A stretch of DNA of 64,000 nt, taken from NCBI RefSeq assembly GCF_958979055.1, contig NC_084896.1:21931501-21995500 (forward strand), given 5' to 3'. The stretch is from Alnus glutinosa (taxonomy: Eukaryota; Streptophyta; Magnoliopsida; Fagales; Betulaceae). Below are positions 19,721 through 31,320 of this stretch, piece by piece; position 1 is the first letter of the stretch; every line of letters starts with the position of its first letter. The position numbers and the translations under genes are program-made. The notes under the pieces were generated by a model, which searched no databases, was not told where the DNA came from, and was given only the letters and a program-made list of their open reading frames with translations.

Positions 19721-22700
19721 ATGGCGGCATCTACTATTGGTCTTGCGACCTCTCTTCTTACATCTGCGAGTGCAAAGCGAACCAAGGCCACTGCCACGGC
19801 GTTTTCGTCGGCTGCCTTTCCTTCCGATCAAGCTTCGGTATTCTACAAGCGCTTTGAGATCAGAAGCCAGAAGATCGACTCGAGGGCGTTGACTGCCTCG
19901 CCTCTTGAGCTGCTCAAGTCGTCTCCTGTTAACAGTGAGCCCCATTTTTCATCTAAAAACTTTTGTTTTGTTACTAAAGTTGGGTTTTTGTTCCAATTCA
20001 CACACACCCATGTATGTAAATACCCATTTTTTGTTGTTTTAGTATGTCTAATTGTTCATTGGTTTAAGTGAAATTCTTGATAGAAAGGTTTTCTAGATTG
20101 GATAGAGGAAATGGTATATTGGGATTTTCGGGTCAGCATTCGAGGTTGAGAATTTTGACGACTGCTAATACGAAACACATTTGCAGTCAACTCTTATTTG
20201 ACAATTTTTAGTTTTATATTAATTCGCTTATTCAAAAAGTTAAGCCTATAGGACGGATGAATTTAATCATTTAATCCCTTAAATAAGTGAGGTTCACGTA
20301 AAATATTTAATTAAAATGAGAGGTGAATTATGCCGATAGTGTTTAACTTCATGATATAGGTAAATCACTTCTTATCTCAAAAGGTTAAGTTTATAGAAAT
20401 GGATGAATTTAATCCTTTAATTTATATTGTAACATTTTACAACTTACAATGTTTCCCTGTGTTCGATTCTGGGGATGGTGCCTTCAGAATTTTGACAACA
20501 TGTGGATCCAAAGTTGGGTCTGGTGCCCCAATATGGGTTAAGGATGTTGAACATGAGAGTTTCTTAACTCTAAACTTTGCCAGTTCCTAGCGGTGAGTTT
20601 GTGGAATAAAGAACCATATAGCTGTCTCAACGATGGAGTGAGATTATGCCGACAGAAAGGTAAATAGTATCTCAGCAATGCGTTGGAAATTTGTAAAGTG
20701 AAGATGTTTGCTGATGGGTCGCATGAAATCTCATATTAGAGAGGTGAAGTTTTCTGAGGTCCTAGCTCCTAGTTGGTCTCAGAGATTTGTGGGCAGGTGT
20801 GTTGTGTTGGCAGGGTTCTGATAATTTTCATACCAACGTGGATAATTCCCTAATTACAGATAAGTGTAAGCCGCCATAAGGTACACAGAAAGTATACAAG
20901 AGAAAATACCTAGTTAGATATAAAGAGAAATGAGCTCGCATGACATTGCAATGTTTTGATTAACTTTAGCAGATAGCATCTTTGTTTGTTTGAATTGTTG
21001 TCAAATGACACGATTGGAGAGTGCAAATCGGTGTGTACCTACACTGATTGCATTGACATTTGAATTATAGTGAGAGTGATTTTTGATCATGTTATCTTGA
21101 GTTCTGAGTTATTTTGTCTTCTTGTCCATTTTGTGTTATGGGTAGTGATTATGACATTTTGTATCTCCTCTGCTTCCAAATGTGTTGATAATTGTTTCTC
21201 AGAAAGGAATTGAAGAGGAATGGTGCCTTTTAGTTCTAGTGCCACATAAGAAACCCTTAGCTTTTGTAATTTAATCAGGGAGATAATTTGCTGACCTATT
21301 CTTACCTTTTCTTTAGGATATACAAAGGAAGGGAGCTGCATTGTGGTCATAGGCCTTGATGTTCACTCTACCCCAGTTGAGATACGTGAAAAACTAGCCA
21401 TCCCAGAAGCACAGTGTCCTCAAGCCATTACTGAGCTCTGTGCTATGAACCATATAGAGGAAGCTGCTGTTCTTAGTACTTGTAACCGAATGGAAATATA
21501 TGTTGTGGCTCTGTCTCAGCATCGTGGGGTTAAAGAAGTGACAGAATGGATGTCAAAGGTATTTATTAGCATCATTTTAGTAAATAATTTTCTTTATTTA
21601 CCTCTTTCCTAGGATTTCTTTGGTGAACATGTGAAAAGTATTAAACTATCCTTTAACATCTATCCTTCATGACATCTATATGAAGATTTCTCTGAATTTC
21701 TACTGTACATAGCTGGCAATTGACCATATTAGCTTTCTTTTCGACATAACAAATATTATCTTTTGTTCATTGCAGATAAGTGGGGTTTCTGTTTCCGAGC
21801 TTTGTAAGCACCGGTTTGTGTTGTATAACAAGGAGGCCACCCAGCACCTGTTTGAAGTAGCCGCTGGGCTTAACTCTCTTGTTCTAGGGGAGGGTCAAAT
21901 CCTTGCTCAGGTTAAACAAGTTGTTAAAGTTGGACAAGGAATAGCTGGCTTTGATAGGAAAGTCAGCGGGCTATTCAAGCATGCAATTACTGTTGGGAAG
22001 CGGGTTAGGAGTGAGACGAACATTGCATCAGGGTCAGTTTCTGTCAGTTCTGCTGCTGTGGAACTTGCCTTAACGAAGCTTCCAGATTCTTCTTTTGCTA
22101 ATGCCAGAGTGCTGGTGATTGGAGCTGGGAAGATGGGGAAACTCGTGATCAAACACTTGGTCGCAAAAGGGTGCAGAAATATGGTTGTTGTGAACAGAAC
22201 TAAAGAAAGAGTTGCCGCCATACATGAAGAGCTCAAGGATGTTGAAATAATTTACAAACCCTTCTCAGAAATGCGAGCGTGTGCTGCTGAAGCTGATGTA
22301 GTTTTCACCAGCACTGCATCAGAAACCCCATTATTCACGAAAGAGCATGTGGAGATGCTCCCCACCGTGCGATCAGAAATTGGAAGGCGGATTTTCATCG
22401 ATATCTCAGTTCCTAGGAATGTGGAACCATCTGTCTCAGATCTTGAGACTGCAGTCATATACAATGTGGATGACCTTAAGGAAGTTGTGGCAGCTAACAA
22501 GGAGGATAGACTCCGAAAAGCTATGGAGGCTGGGACAATTATACAAGAGGAATTGAAGAAATTCGAAGCTTGGAAAGATTCCCTTGAGACTGTTCCCACC
22601 ATCAAGAGGTTAAAAAGCCGTTGTGAAAGGATCAGGGATGCTGAGCTGAACAAGTGTTTATCAAAGATAGGTGATGACATCTCCGGGAAGTCAAAAGAAG

Positions 22701-22897
22701 CTATTTACGATCTTAGCACAGCTATAGTAAAAAAGATTCTTCATGGTCCAATGGAGAACCTGAGATGTGATGACACCCGTACTCTGGATGAGATACTTGA
22801 GAACATGCATGCTCTTAATCGAATGTTTGACCTCGAGACAGATACGGCCGTTTTAGAACAGAAAGTTCAAGCTAAGATGGAGCAGAAGCGTAAGTAA
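19721..22897 (+). CDS. HEMA1: Glutamyl-tRNA reductase, plastid (three exons)
   Basis: Exons are 19721-19934, 21317-21558 and 21776-22897. All introns are GT/AG and the joins are in frame, giving 525 residues, close to plant HEMA proteins. The enzyme reduces the glutamyl group of Glu-tRNA to glutamate-1-semialdehyde with NADPH in the plastid, the first committed step to chlorophyll and heme. The Ser/Ala-rich N-terminus ([20 protein letters not shown]) fits a transit peptide. Catalytic Cys127 lies in [23 protein letters not shown] and the NADPH-binding VIGAGKMG (about 266-273) are intact. The dimerisation region ends in [13 protein letters not shown]. The start follows homology and the transit peptide; an upstream in-frame ATG at 19613 would add a Ser-Leu repeat from the CT tract. 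I cannot tell HEMA1 from paralogues by eye. Confidence 0.95.
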
Positions 22898-24640
22898 TTG
22901 CTTCGAAATAGTTTCTCTTACTCTAGTTAAACTAATTAGTTAAATCGGTCGGATTAGAATTGATTTATATAATTTTATACACATGTTTCGATACGATCCA
23001 AACCCGACACACATCTTCCGTAAATGAGAGGGACCTTATTCTCCACATTGGTGCTGTACATTAAGAATCATTCTGTTTATTGATTCTTTACCACACTCGG
23101 GGAATTGTAGGTCTGTATTACTTGGGAATAGATATCCGGCAAAGTAGGAAGCAAACATGAGATGCTGAGATGAGCTTGGTCTGGCTATTAGGTATTTGTC
23201 CTGATAGCTGACTACAATGATTTATTTGTAATTAACTCACTGATTCTTTCGAGTTTTGAGAAATGTCAACCATTCATATTTTTCAATTTTTCCTTTTAAA
23301 TTCTTATGCATTCCCTTTTCTCCCCCCAATAAAAGATTGAGTTGACAAGTGCTTACATTATTACATACAGTGGTCAAAGATGGTGGGAAGAACTTTTGCC
23401 TTGATTTTCAGATTTTCAACTTGATTATACTTTTACTTGGTTGATGTGACACGATCTGAGCCTATTTAGAGAAAATGAGAGCCTCCCCAATTAGAGGGGA
23501 GCCCGTCCCAAGAGAACGTAATACTCATGAAGTAAATAAATTACATATTTTCCATTTCATTAAAAATTTGAACACAATTGGATTCTATCTTCCTTGTAAA
23601 AGGCTGCTCAAACTTCCAACCAACGCCATTAAACAATAGTCCCCTCACTTTGTCGATCAAACGGTAAGAAAAAGAGGTTTCTCTTAACTTGTTGCATCAT
23701 TAAGAGAAGAATTGAAACCAATTTCAAAGCAGAAAGAGCAGGAGAAAATTGGTAACTACACAATGCCAGTTGATCGGTTGCCTTTCAGTTTGTGTAAAAC
23801 ACAGCTAGAAAGTAAACCTTGAGCAGTTCAAAAGCAACAGTGAAAGTGCCCAAAACTGAGGAACACGTGAGAGTTGAAGGGATTAATGGTTTTCTGAGAA
23901 TTAAACTAGTTCTCACAACTCAATAGATAATAGATGTTTTAGGCCTCTTAGGCAACAAGGCGTGATGCAAGAATAGATATTTTACAACTTCGAATTCTGA
24001 AAGTTGTATAAAAATATTTCAAATACAGAGCAAATTTGGAAAAAACCCTCCTTCACACAAAGAAGCACAAGAAACATAACTGCAACAAAGAAAGCCAATA
24101 AATGTATATGTTTAGACTATATACTACTAATACAATCTTTTACCAGAGGGAAAGCATAGAGCATGCGGGCTCAGCTCTCACCCTCCTCCCACCCGTGACG
24201 CTTCCAAACTGATCGCTATAGTTTTCTTGCTTTCTTGTTGTCTTGAATTGTTATAGAACGGCTTTATATCAGGTATAGTTGGTAAAATGAAGTGGGATGA
24301 AGCCTTAGTGGATATAGAAAGTGTGCCAGGGATGTGACTCGAGCGTAGTAGGTCTGGACGCCTAGCATTAAACAGCCTTCTCTGGTAGCGGCACTATACA
24401 AAGGTATAGTATCTCTCTAGCTTCCAGTCTATATAAAAATGTAAATACAAGTTACAAAATAACAACACAATACACACCAATTACATGAAGATCTTTAAAG
24501 ACTTCAAATATATTCAAACTTATCTTCTGTTACAGAAAATACAACTGGGAATTCTACTATCCCTAAAGCTACTAATTTTCTATAGCATGAACATGTCATA
24601 TGTTGCACAAACCCCCTTCAGATCCTTTTGAGGCAAGCTG
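22898..24640. other. HEMA 3' flank, no further gene seen
   Basis: Contains the likely HEMA 3' UTR. 22930-23010 resembles the repeat at 46700-47165 (GATTTATATAATTTTATACA and GACACACA strings). The rest is AT-rich without recognisable features. Confidence 0.4.
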
Positions 24641-26102
24641 AATTACCTTATGGTTGTGGGTAGCCCTGATTGACATTAACATCGGAAACATCCACAGGTA
24701 ATTTTGACCATGTAACAGAGTCCTTTAACCCAGTCATCCTCCAACGCAAGACCATAGATATGATTACCAGCAAACAAACAGCAGCAACCAAAAGACCCAT
24801 ATTTACCCTGGGGCCTGGGCCAACTCTTCATAATGAACTCTACAGGCACCTTACCAGCAAGACTACCCATCCGATTATCCAATTTCATAATCTCAACTGC
24901 ATTCAAAATACCTCAATTGCATACCGATAGCTCTTACTCAAAGTAAACTATCACTCAAAGCCCCTGAACCATCTCCATCAGGCATCAACCACAAAGTCCG
25001 CATAGAACGGAGAAGCCAATACATAATTCATAACAGATGACTAATCCAAATATTTAATCACATAAGCTAGCAAAGAAACTTAAAGAACTGATAGTCCTAG
25101 ACCCAATTTAAAGACTATTAAATTCCAATGAAGTGTGCATGGTTGTTAAAGTATTTTGTCCCACAGTTGGAGCACTTAAAAGCAATAGATCAATGTCATT
25201 GGTGCAAACTATGGCCTTGAGCTTACATATTTAACAAGAACCATGCCCTTTTCCAGAAGGAGAAGAAATTGGCTCTTTCTAGGTCAAGACAATTAGCCGA
25301 TGCATGCATGGTGCAAATAAAAGCAGCCTCTTCACCTCGAAATATTAACTAATAAAAGAAGAACTAAAGAGAGCTAGGAGTTGGCTAAACAGTGAATAAA
25401 TGTTTCAGTCTTGTCTTGTGTATAAGCACAGAGCGTATTAATTTTGACATATAATGCTAGTGTGAGAAGATTGAAAGGGAAAGGGTGGGACTAGATTAGA
25501 ATAAACATATTAAAAGTAGATCTTACACAATCTGACAAAAAATTAAAATCTTTATGGAAACATGCTTTCCAACTAGGAGGACAAAGATTAAGGTAAGGTT
25601 GAGCATTGAAACAATGCTTCCACAAACACTGTTTTATGTGTAACGGCAAATACACTTGACTGCATTACCATACAATCCAAACTGAGTTAATATCCAATCT
25701 TCATCACAAAACGCAAATTTAGATGTTAGTTAAGAAAAATGGGATACATTTAGAATTGAAACAAACCCCTATGAGGTAATTTTGAAAAGAAAAGAAAAAG
25801 ACAGGTCACAGGGCAGTAAATTCACCCAACCAAAGCCCTTCCACAACTAACACTAGTGAAAGTACTCAGCAAAAAATCAGAATAAACTGTATGGAACCCT
25901 ATAAACGAACAAAAACCAAAATCAAAACCACCCAATTAAATTTTTTCCAAAAGGGTCTACAAAACACACAAAATCATTTCAAAAATTCAATCTTTCCACT
26001 GCCGATGAAGACGTCGACGGAGACACGGTGTCCGTCACAGTTTTGCACACAATAACCGCACCAAACCAAAAACCAAACCGAAAAGAACGAAGAAGACGCC
26101 AT
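24641..26102 (-). other. Candidate fragment of an unknown membrane protein gene
   Basis: On the minus strand one frame near 24820-24662 reads VNMGLLVAAVCLLVIISMVL, then RWRMTGLKDSVTWSKLPVDV, then SDVNVNQGYPQP and a stop. This looks like a membrane helix with a short charged tail. A different frame is also open there (24676-24906), so I cannot be sure which is real. Upstream at 26102 an ATG opens a hydrophobic leader ([18 protein letters not shown]). I could not join exons between them and do not recognise the family. It may be a real gene whose other exons I could not place, or chance. Confidence 0.3.
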
Positions 26103-26138
26103 AGAAGCAAAAATTTTGCGAGATCACAGAGGTAGAAA

Positions 26139-26190
26139 AAAAAATTTGGACCATTTCTCGATTTATGCGTGTCATCCTTGCGCAGGGGCC

Positions 26191-26222
<32 letters not shown>

Positions 26223-26240
26223 TCGGATGTCCCGAAGGAC
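26139..26240 (-). ncRNA. U6: U6 spliceosomal RNA
   Basis: The 102-base sequence begins GTCCTTCGGGACATCCGATA and contains the ACAGAGAAGATTAGCATGGC core, which pairs with the 5' splice site and U4. It continues CCCTGCGCAAGGATGACACG and ends GGTCCAAATTTT with a T-run terminator. It is essentially the conserved plant U6. It catalyses splicing in the nucleus and is made by Pol III. The promoter elements at 26264-26305 are intact, so the gene is probably active. Confidence 0.95.
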
Positions 26241-26263
26241 GAACTCCTATGTTCTGCTTTGCA

Positions 26264-26305
26264 TTATAAACTCATCTTTGTTGTTGCAGCCGAGCGATGT
26301 GGGAC
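26264..26305 (-). promoter_or_regulatory. U6 promoter: USE and TATA box
   Basis: On the minus strand the upstream sequence element GTCCCACATCG (26305-26295) matches the plant snRNA consensus exactly. TTTATAAT follows about 25 bases downstream, the spacing typical of Pol III-transcribed plant snRNA genes. The gene starts about 25 bases after the TATA box. Confidence 0.9.
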
Positions 26306-27222
26306 AAGTTGGCTCCAAACAAAAAGGGATCTCGTAGGTCGTGAATTGGGCCGGTGTACGTCTTAATTTAGGCCTGGCCCGAGGATGCTATCTATCATAT
26401 TGTAGCCGAGATTTGGGCCTCTTTAGGGTCATAACTAAAACGGATGTAGATATATATATATATATTGCTATGATTTAATATTTATAATAAGCTCAGTCAA
26501 CTCTTTCGATATATATATATGCTATGGGCCCTTACCGGAGAGCACAGAGAGGAGGAGACCGGAGACGGTCTGCGGTCATATCGGCTGAGGAATTCCCAGT
26601 GGAGATGCGTCTTCATCCCAAGCCTCCTTGTGACGTGGTTGGTCAGAAACTAGAGCGGGGTGCATCTTCCATTGAAGGGAGGAGAGCACCCACCAAGAGC
26701 TCCATTCCACAGCCTCACGACCAGCCACAGAAGTTGTTGCTCTTCTTCCGGGAAGAGAGAAAGAAGAGCTCTTCTTCATCTTTCCAGAACAAATCTTAGC
26801 TGGCTGCAACAAGAGCAAAGGAAAAAGAGAAGGTTTCAAATCCCGGGCCCCAAGGAGCAAAGAAGCGGCGTCCACCCACGCCTCTCTCTCTCTCTCTCTC
26901 TCTCTCTGTGTCATGGAATAGTCATATAAATCATGCCGTCTTGTCTTGTCTGAGAGAGAGAGGATACCGTAATCTTTTACGCTTTTGCTCGTCAATTGCT
27001 TTGGTCATCTTTTTTCCTGTAACTGAACAGTGTGGGACTAGTTGCCTCCCAACCAATCTTTTCTTTTTATTTTTTTTTCTAATTTGTTGCCTCCCAAATA
27101 AAAGGCATAGTGGCTATTACCATCTGTTTGCGCCTTTGAAGCACACCTGTTGAATAATAGCGGTAAATAATAAATATCAAATTTCATAAAATATATAGGA
27201 AGAGATTCTTCGTATTCAAGAG

Positions 27223-27262
<40 letters not shown>

Positions 27263-27850
27263 AAAGAAAAATAGGCTTTATATCTTCATAATTTTTCGTT
27301 TTTTTTTTTCTTTTTCTTTTTGATCTCCTCATATGTAAATAAAAGGAAAAAGTACATACTCTAATAACTACAACCCTATTGCAATGGGTCGTTAAATTAC
27401 CAATCGTGTTATTATCTCTTTAAACTAACAAAAAGGCACAAAAATAATCCTAAATTTTTAAAAAAATAAAAATAAAAATGAGAAAAATGTAAATCCAAGA
27501 GGGTATGTGTACTTTAAGAATTTTTTATTTTGTTTTCATGTAATTTTAAGAATTTTTATACTTATCAAACAACAATTAAGAATTTTTATAATTTTATGAA
27601 TGATATTTTGTTATTGGGGGACATTTGTATTGTTTAGTAGTTTGAGAGGCACATTAATAATTGGGTAGTAGTTTAAGTGGAATATATGTACTTTTTCTTA
27701 AATAAAAATAAGAAAGATATGTTATTTTTGTTAGAACTTATTTCTATATAATTGTGATGGTAACCAAATTTTAATTTGATTATCTTATTTATATTCTATT
27801 CACCTACAACATTTTCTCTTAAATAAGGATTATTAGTATTGTAAACATTA
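26306..27850. other. Intergenic region with CT and AT microsatellites
   Basis: Apart from the U6 promoter relic (26985-27046) no gene was recognised. An open frame at 26524-26799 is basic and unlike known families. A (CT)n run lies at 26882-26907 and an (AT)n run at 27224-27259. Confidence 0.4.
26985..27046 (-). promoter_or_regulatory. Relic of a third U6 promoter
   Basis: On the minus strand GGCAACTAGTCCCACACTGT, then TCAGTTACAGGAAAAAAGATGA, aligns with the upstream region of the U6 gene at 50267 (CAACTAGTACCACATCG, then TTCAGTTGCAAGAGTGAAGATGA). Where the TATA box should be the sequence reads CCAAAGCAA, and no U6 sequence follows. The unit appears to have lost its TATA box and its gene. 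Confidence 0.55.
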
Positions 27851-28510
27851 GGAATGTACATGTAAATGCAGATGTGGCTATTGGATAGCAAATTATTGCA
27901 ATATTCGCATCCGCATCCGCATCCGCAACCACAAAATTATAATATTATTTTTAGATATCCGCATCATATTTTTACTAACCGCATTCGCGTGATTATTGCG
28001 GTTATCATCCGCTATCCGCATATTATGTAATGAGCAAATTTAGTTTTTTGGGTTTTTATTATGGCATATTTTAAACAATTTTTAAAATAATTTAAGTCCA
28101 TTTTTAATGTTTTGAGCTTGTTTAAAAAAAAATTAAGCTTTAATCTATTGAAAATATATTAATTTTACATTCATTTTACCTTTTTAACAAAGTGTTATTT
28201 GAGAAAGTAACACAGCTAATCAAACGAATGTAAACATAACATATACAAAATTCAAAACGATGTCATTTTAGTATTAAACACAAAAACAACGTTTTTTTTA
28301 ATGAATTTATTAAATATAGTATATATTATATATAAAAGGTATGCGGATGCGTATCCGCATATCATAAAATAGTTTTCTGCATCCGCATATGTAATTAGTT
28401 GTTTTTGCTAACCGCATATGCATCTGCATCCGCGTGTGAGCATAGCTAATAGTTAATAGCGGATAGTTGTGGATAGTGAATGCAGTGGCAGTTAATATCC
28501 GCTCCTGTAA
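27850..28510. mobile_element. Non-autonomous hAT-like element rich in ATCCGC motifs
   Basis: The left part has clustered GCATCCGCATCCGCATCCGC and further ATCCGC copies to about 28020. The right part (28340-28505) has the same motif in both orientations (GCGGATGCG, ATAGCGGATAG, AATATCCGCTCC). The middle is AT-rich. Such dense subterminal repeats are typical of transposase-binding regions of hAT elements. Exact ends and a target duplication were not resolved. Confidence 0.5.
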
Positions 28511-29802
28511 TACCCCGCCTTTTACAAAAAAAAAAAACGTAAGTAATCATATTTAAATAATTACGTGACATTACTACATCAGAGACGATAAATCTCGTAG
28601 CCGAAAAATATGTATATCTTCTTTTCTTTTTCTTTTTTTAAACGAAATGGACAATTCCCTTATAACACGTTAGAACTTGTCTAAAATACCTTAACATACA
28701 TTAATATGAACAAAGTGTTTCACATAATAAATACACATCAAAAGTGATAACATATGTGCCACATGTGACATTGATATTACGTAACCATTTTTTATAATAC
28801 AATCTATAAAATAAAACATTACATATCAAATGAACGTGTAAAGATAAGTCCTGAATATATATAAAAAGATAGACTAAGCAAAGTAGTCCATCACACAAAA
28901 GAAGCAGTAGATAGCCTCATCCTCATATATCAGGATCGATATAAGGATCCTGATAGTCTTGATACTCCACTCCTTCCATAACTGCACACAAGGATGGAGC
29001 CATGAATTAATTTGGGGAAGGGCCAAATTAGTTTATAAATATATTAAAATAGGAATAGGGGTCAAAGCATGAATAAGAAATATATAAAGATTGAAGATGA
29101 AATAAATATATAAAGACGAAATTAACATCAATTTAGTTTTGACAAAAATAAATAAATAAATAAACAAAAGAAAATATAAAAAATATGTGTTTTATAATAC
29201 AATAAATTTCAGCCAAAACACCTATCAAAATGGAACCCGTTGTATTTTTGAATCCCGAAATCCATCTATGATTGAATCTATGCTAATTGTTGCGGCAACT
29301 TCTCTCAATTAGAGGATTCATCAGAAACTCATCTCCAATTTTGTTGCAAAGCCTAGTTTTGACAATATTCATGGCTGAAAATGTTTGTTCTATAGTTGTA
29401 GAAACGAAAAGAGTAAGCACAAGTAGAATAACTCGAAAAACAAGTTGGTAGATAATTAATTTTCTGGTACTAACCAATCATTGGCACGATTTAGAAATAT
29501 TTAACAGTGCTTGGAAACTCGAATATTTAACTACATTATGTTTATAATGGTTAAGTTCTATTTCCAATTGTTCATTTTCAAGATCAATAAAGTCTTACGG
29601 ATAAAACTTGTTTACCTACTGACAAATATCATCAATTTTGAAAGATTCACGTGCGGCTCGAGGATCAAGAGCTGAGCCGAGAATAAGCAACACCACTGCA
29701 TGTATGCTCACTAAACCGGCGATTTAATTATTGCAATTGAGAATCTATTGAGGCACAAAAAATATCCACTCAATAATGTTGCTCAATTGTAAAGTCGGCT
29801 TG

Positions 29803-30986
29803 TTGATGGTGAGCTCAACCTCGCTTCTCAACATAACAAGTATTCATATCTGGAACATCTATATTGTGTTTCTCGCAAAATGACTTGACATTGGAAAGTA
29901 AATCATCCCATTTATCATCTCTATATTGTTGGATATATGCTTTAGTAGATAAAACAAGATTCATGACACTTAAAATGTCTTAAGATTTTGATTGCAATTC
30001 TTAACATAAATTATAACACCCTAATAATAATAATAATTATTAAAATATTTTAAGATTTGATAATTAGTTTAAAAAAAAAAAAAAAGAGAGAGAGAGAGTC
30101 AGATGGACGTGGGTTATTTTTGTTTAGCATGAGATATATTAGCATGAGATTTTTTTTCTGATTATCTATGGTTGTCCGTGAATGCCGGGATCTGCAAGCT
30201 TTCTTTTTCTGTTTAATCCTTATCTCCCACCGTCCCACGTTCGCAACTTATCTAAGTTATATAAACCCTTGACTCTTACTTCTTCTTCATCACCTCTTCA
30301 CTGAACTGAGAAAGGTTGCAAAATCAGAGCAAAAACCAGCAGGTAATGTCTTCAGTTTCAGTACATTTCGTTTTGCTCTTTAGTCCTTTATTAATCTTGG
30401 CATGTGTATATTACTTTTTGTATTTTATTCTTTATTTTGTTTTCTCTTCTTCTATAAACGTGCGGTACCTGCAGCTTTTGTTTTTTCTTCTTTCTTTTTC
30501 TCCCTTCTTCTTTCTTTCTTCTTCTTCTTCTCCTTCTTCTTTCCACTCCCGCATCTGTTTCTTTTGCTTTTCTTTTTCTTTTTTTTTCTTCTTCTTTTCC
30601 TTCCTCTTTTCTTCTTCTCTGCATGTTTTTCTCTTTACACAATCAGAGAGGGAGACGAGAGGAGTGAGTGAGGGAGAAATGGGTGTTGACCGTGAGAGGC
30701 AGGGGAGAAAGGAGGGAGACCCAGCCGGTGGGTGGGCCACCGGACTAGGCGGATGACGCCGCCGGACCGGCAGGCCACATCCGAGGTTGATGGCGAGCTC
30801 AACCTCGCCTCTCAACATAACGAGTATTCATATCTGGAACATCTATATTGTGTTTCTCGCAAAATGACTTGACATTGGAAAGTAAATCATCCTATTTATC
30901 ATCTCTATATTGTTGGATATATGCTTTAGTAGATAAAACAAGATTCATGACACTTAAAATGTCTTGAGATTTTGATTGCAATTCTT
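29803..30986. repeat. 200-bp direct repeat flanking a foreign segment
   Basis: 29803-30003 and 30786-30986 are nearly identical (GTTGATGG.GAGCTCAACCTC through GATTTTGATTGCAATTC). Both encode the same hAT transposase stretch. They bracket the non-hAT segment 30013-30785. Confidence 0.85.
30013..30785 (+). other. Promoter-like segment inserted in the hAT relic
   Basis: TATATAAA at 30258-30265 is followed by a leader-like stretch (CCTCTTCACTGAACTGAGAA) and a possible splice donor at AGCAG|GTAATG near 30342. A pyrimidine-rich stretch follows (30480-30620), then an ATG at 30679 in GGAGAAATGGGTGTTGACC. The order fits the promoter and first exons of an ordinary gene. I do not recognise the encoded sequence. 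Repeats of hAT sequence on both sides suggest capture or insertion. Confidence 0.4.
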
Positions 30987-31054
30987 AACATAGATGATTA
31001 ATAATCTGCATTGTTTTTTTCATGGGATACCAGATGAAGACAAATTCAAATGAA

Positions 31055-31320
31055 GGCCACATTTAATATCCCCCTCCCCTCTCCTTATGGGAGAAATTTT
31101 TTTGTTGAGTGAAAGTAAAAAATGATTGATGTGATATAAAATATAAATAATTTATATGGAAAAATTTTGTATGGTAGTGGGTTTTTTATTTAAATAATAA
31201 TAAAAAATTGTTGATGTGATATAAAAAGTAAAAAATGTTAAAAATGTTTTGAAGTTGATATTTTTTGGGGGAAGTGAAAATAAGGAGAGGGGGAGGGGAA
31301 GTGAGTTATTAAACGGGACC
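31055..31320. mobile_element. 266-bp MITE inside the hAT transposase
   Basis: The ends are GGCCACATTTAATA and, reverse complemented, GGTCCCGTTTAATA. Each is followed by a CCCCTCCCCTCTCC-like block. The 3-bp sequence GAA stands outside both ends. The hAT reading resumes on either side, so it is a secondary insertion. Size and 3-bp duplication suggest a PIF/Harbinger-type MITE, not certain. Confidence 0.65.

Noticed and set aside
27900-28020. Regular GCATCC repeats considered as a CRISPR-like array
   Set aside because: The units are a 6-bp motif without spacers of fixed length, in a plant genome.
30391-30818. Charged open frames at 30.4-30.8 kb
   Set aside because: They are translations of a pyrimidine-rich tract (Lys/Glu/Arg or Phe/Ser runs) without protein-like composition.
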